A stretch of DNA of 22,365 nucleotides from Candidatus Woesearchaeota archaeon (lineage in GTDB: Archaea; Nanobdellota; Nanobdellia; Woesearchaeales; WJKL01), in contig JAHWIM010000055.1 of NCBI GenBank assembly GCA_019322535.1, positions 1 to 22,365 of the forward strand, written 5' to 3'. How positions within the stretch are numbered: position 1 is the first letter of the stretch; each line of letters begins with the position of its first letter. A program made the position numbers and the translations under genes. Below are positions 20,043 through 22,365 of the stretch, piece by piece. The notes under the pieces are model-generated. The model did no database searches. It was not told the DNA's origin and saw only the letters and a program-made list of their open reading frames with translations.

Positions 20043-22365
20043 CTTAACAAAATTGCTGGTTTTCCAGGAATAGCTTGCTTAGCTTTAGCTTCTTCACTAT
20101 CCTCAGCTCTAACAACATCAACCTTATCCACTTTAAATTCTTCTCTTATAAATTCTCTTGATTTCATTAAAACAGCATATTCATTATCTTGGTCTGTTAT
20201 AACAGAAGGAACTTTTGACGGATCTTTAACTAACTTAGGAACCATCTTTGATATATCTTTTGCATGCTCTTTTCCAACAACTTTTGGCATAATTGTCTTT
20301 ATATCATGACTTTCTTCTAATGCCTTTCTCATTTTACTAAAGAAACCATATTTCCATTTTTCAGAAACAAACAATACAATCTCTTTTGGTTTCTCAACCT
20401 TACCAAGTTTAATTATAGAATCTACATCACTTACAGTTTGATGTACTAACTCTTCATTTGCTTCTGCTTTTAAATCAATTTTGCTTTCATCATATTCAGG
20501 CCATTTAGCTAATGAAATAAAACCTTTTCCACCTATTTTCTCCCATAATTCTTCTGTCAAATGTGGACAAAAAGGATGCATTAATTTCAAGAATTTTTCC
20601 AAAGTGTATTTGTTTACTTCTGGTTCAAAAGAATCAAATAACTCCCTTATCTTAATAATAGCAAGATTATATCTAAAATTTTCAATATCTTCTGTAATTC
20701 CTTTAATTGCTTTGTTTAATTTACTCTCTACTTTGCTGCTTGATTTTCCTATTTTAACAGAATCAAAATAATTCCAGGTTTTATTTATGAATCTCGCGCT
20801 TCCTTGAATACCTTGGTCACTCCATTGTAAATCTTTATCAGGAGATGCAATAGAAACTAAAAAAAATCTTGCAGTATCAATTCCATATTTTTTAGAAATA
20901 GTCTCAGGTAATACAACATTACCTCTTGATTTGCTCATCACATAACCATCATCACCATGCAGCATGCCTTGATTAAATAATTTAGTAAAAGGCTCATCAA
21001 ATTTTAATAAACCTAAATCTCTCAACGCTTTAACAAAAAATCTTGCGTAAATTAAATGCATACAAGCATGTTCTGCTCCACCAATATATTGGTCAACAGG
21101 CATCCAATATTGAACTTTTTTTGTATCAAAAGCTTTTTTCTTATTTTTATTATCACAATATCTTAAAAAATACCAACTACTGTCAAAAAACGTATCCATT
21201 GTATCTGTTTCTCTTTTTGCCTTTTCTTTACATTTTGGACATTCAACATCAACAAACTTTTTATTAGTAGCTAAAGGATTTCCTTTTCCAAACTTAACAT
21301 CTTCTGGCAATAAAACAGGTAAATCTTTTTCAGGAACAGGAACAACACCGCATTTATTACAATGAATTACAGGAATAGGAGTTCCCCAATATCTTTGTCT
21401 AGAAACAAGCCAATCTCTTAAACTATAAGCAACAGATTTTTTAGCATATTTCTTTTTAACCATCCATTCTCCCATTTTTTGCTTAGCTTCTGGAACAGAC
21501 ATTCCATTAAACTGGTCTGATCTAAACATATAGCCCTGTCCATCATAACTAAGAGGAATCTTTTCATTTCCTTTTTCTAATATAAATTGATCATTTTCAC
21601 TCGGTATAAAACCAATTTCAACAAAATCATTCAATTGCATAGAACAATCTTTCATATTTGTAATAACAATTCTTTTAATGTTGCTTTTATAAAATAGATT
21701 ATAAGTTAATTGCCTTAGAACTGCACTTTCTTGCATCGCAGCATAAGGGGTTTTCTTATCAACTTTAAGTTCAACCTCTGCTAAATCTTCTTTTATATCA
21801 ACTTTAACTGTTCCAATTGCTTTATCATCATAAGCTCCATCATATTTGTAGTCTCTCATTTTATCTTCATCTAAACCAGGATGAATAATATCATAGAAAT
21901 TTTTCTTTTTTTCAACTAATTTATTTGGGAATAAAACTTCAACAAGTTGTATATCATGCGTTTTAGCAAAATCAAAATCTCTTTGATCATGACATGAAGC
22001 CTTAACTATACCAGTACCAAACTCTATTAATGCAAAATCAGCAATATATATTGGAAGATCTCTTCCACTGCAAGGATCTTTTGCATACTTTCCTGTAAAA
22101 TAACCTTCTTTTGCAGTTTCAGGCTTAAACTCTCCTCTAGATTTTTTATTCTTTATTCTTTCTATAAACTCTAATGCTCCTTTTTCTTTTTCTGTTCCTT
22201 TTACTAATTCTAATCCTATATGATGTTCAGGAGCAATTGCAATAAAAATCTCAGCAAAAGAGGTATGATTGTGAGTTGTAAAAGTTTCAAGTTTTATATC
22301 ACTGTCATTAACTTGATAATATTGATCATATCCTTCTTTTCTTCCAATCCAATTTCTCTGCATTA
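20039..22365 (-). CDS. leuS: Leucyl-tRNA synthetase, bacterial-type, N-terminus beyond the window
   Basis: Charges tRNA-Leu. The visible 774 residues begin at MQRNWIGRKEG, an internal point of the protein, so roughly the first 200 residues, including the HIGH motif, lie outside. The CP1 editing domain follows, with HDQRDFDFA retaining the conserved Asp. The editing Thr-rich motif reads TTHNHTSF instead of the usual TTRPDTLF. The catalytic core shows RDWLVSRQRYWGTPIPV, a CNKCG/CPKC zinc finger, WMPVDQYIGGAEHA and VMSKSRGNVV; the KMSKS lysine is Val here. These core motifs are of the bacterial type, while the C-terminal part (IVLFVSEKWKY and KVVGKEHAKDISKMVPKLV) looks archaeal. Its stop overlaps the VanZ-like start (ATGA). 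It is convergent with the Leu/Val/Ile-attenuated genes. Confidence 0.95.
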   Translation of the reverse strand, partial: MQRNWIGRKEGYDQYYQVNDSDIKLETFTTHNHTSFAEIFIAIAPEHHIGLELVKGTEKEKGALEFIERIKNKKSRGEFKPETAKEGYFTGKYAKDPCSGRDLPIYIADFALIEFGTGIVKASCHDQRDFDFAKTHDIQLVEVLFPNKLVEKKKNFYDIIHPGLDEDKMRDYKYDGAYDDKAIGTVKVDIKEDLAEVELKVDKKTPYAAMQESAVLRQLTYNLFYKSNIKRIVITNMKDCSMQLNDFVEIGFIPSENDQFILEKGNEKIPLSYDGQGYMFRSDQFNGMSVPEAKQKMGEWMVKKKYAKKSVAYSLRDWLVSRQRYWGTPIPVIHCNKCGVVPVPEKDLPVLLPEDVKFGKGNPLATNKKFVDVECPKCKEKAKRETDTMDTFFDSSWYFLRYCDNKNKKKAFDTKKVQYWMPVDQYIGGAEHACMHLIYARFFVKALRDLGLLKFDEPFTKLFNQGMLHGDDGYVMSKSRGNVVLPETISKKYGIDTARFFLVSIASPDKDLQWSDQGIQGSARFINKTWNYFDSVKIGKSSSKVESKLNKAIKGITEDIENFRYNLAIIKIRELFDSFEPEVNKYTLEKFLKLMHPFCPHLTEELWEKIGGKGFISLAKWPEYDESKIDLKAEANEELVHQTVSDVDSIIKLGKVEKPKEIVLFVSEKWKYGFFSKMRKALEESHDIKTIMPKVVGKEHAKDISKMVPKLVKDPSKVPSVITDQDNEYAVLMKSREFIREEFKVDKVDVVRAEDSEEAKAKQAIPGKPAILLR

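Overview
This AT-rich window looks like chromosomal DNA from an archaeon, most likely a DPANN-type lineage near Woesearchaeota or Pacearchaeota. The support is an archaeal DnaG primase, a HerA-like ATPase, archaeal TrpRS, a COG1325 exosome-associated RNA-binding protein, a presenilin-like protease, an archaeal SRP RNA, and TATA boxes about 27 bases ahead of many start codons (leaderless transcripts). Taxonomy is inferred from gene content and protein style; no search was run.

Layout. Bases 2-4112 hold the end of dnaG, a membrane-anchored SurA-like/thioredoxin protein on the minus strand, a HerA-like ATPase and a small conserved protein. Bases 4113-11197 are an imperfectly duplicated cell-surface cluster. 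Each copy starts with a 50-residue ribbon-helix-helix regulator, continues with one or two secreted or anchored proteins sharing a C-terminal domain, and ends with a Cys-rich single-pass membrane protein. The second copy encodes a 1243-residue multidomain protein with a seven-repeat SBBP propeller and a NosD-like beta-helix. Bases 11200-16455 hold a small membrane protein, trpS, an LtrA-like membrane protein, the COG1325 protein and presenilin-like protease (divergent around one palindromic TATA box), and a metallo-beta-lactamase-fold hydrolase. The SRP RNA follows at about 16559-16840.

The most interesting part is 16850-19702. Three genes in a row (2-isopropylmalate synthase leuA and two unrecognised small proteins of 123 and 113 residues) are each preceded by a short ORF ending in a run of branched-chain codons: Leu before leuA, a Val-rich Val/Leu/Ile mixture before the second, and seven consecutive Ile before the third. 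After each short ORF comes a pair of mutually exclusive RNA stems. Stem 1 starts at or just after the leader stop codon. Its loop and 3' arm can instead join stem 2, whose 3' arm lies against or upstream of the Shine-Dalgarno sequence of the main gene. The three leaders also share primary sequence around CTGGG and the following A-rich linker. This looks like a family of ribosome-stalling translational attenuators in an archaeon, with separate Leu, Val and Ile sensors. It implicates the two unknown proteins in branched-chain amino acid physiology.

The window closes on the minus strand with a VanZ-like protein and a partial leucyl-tRNA synthetase (ATGA overlap), convergent with the attenuated genes. 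All structures and assignments were made by eye.
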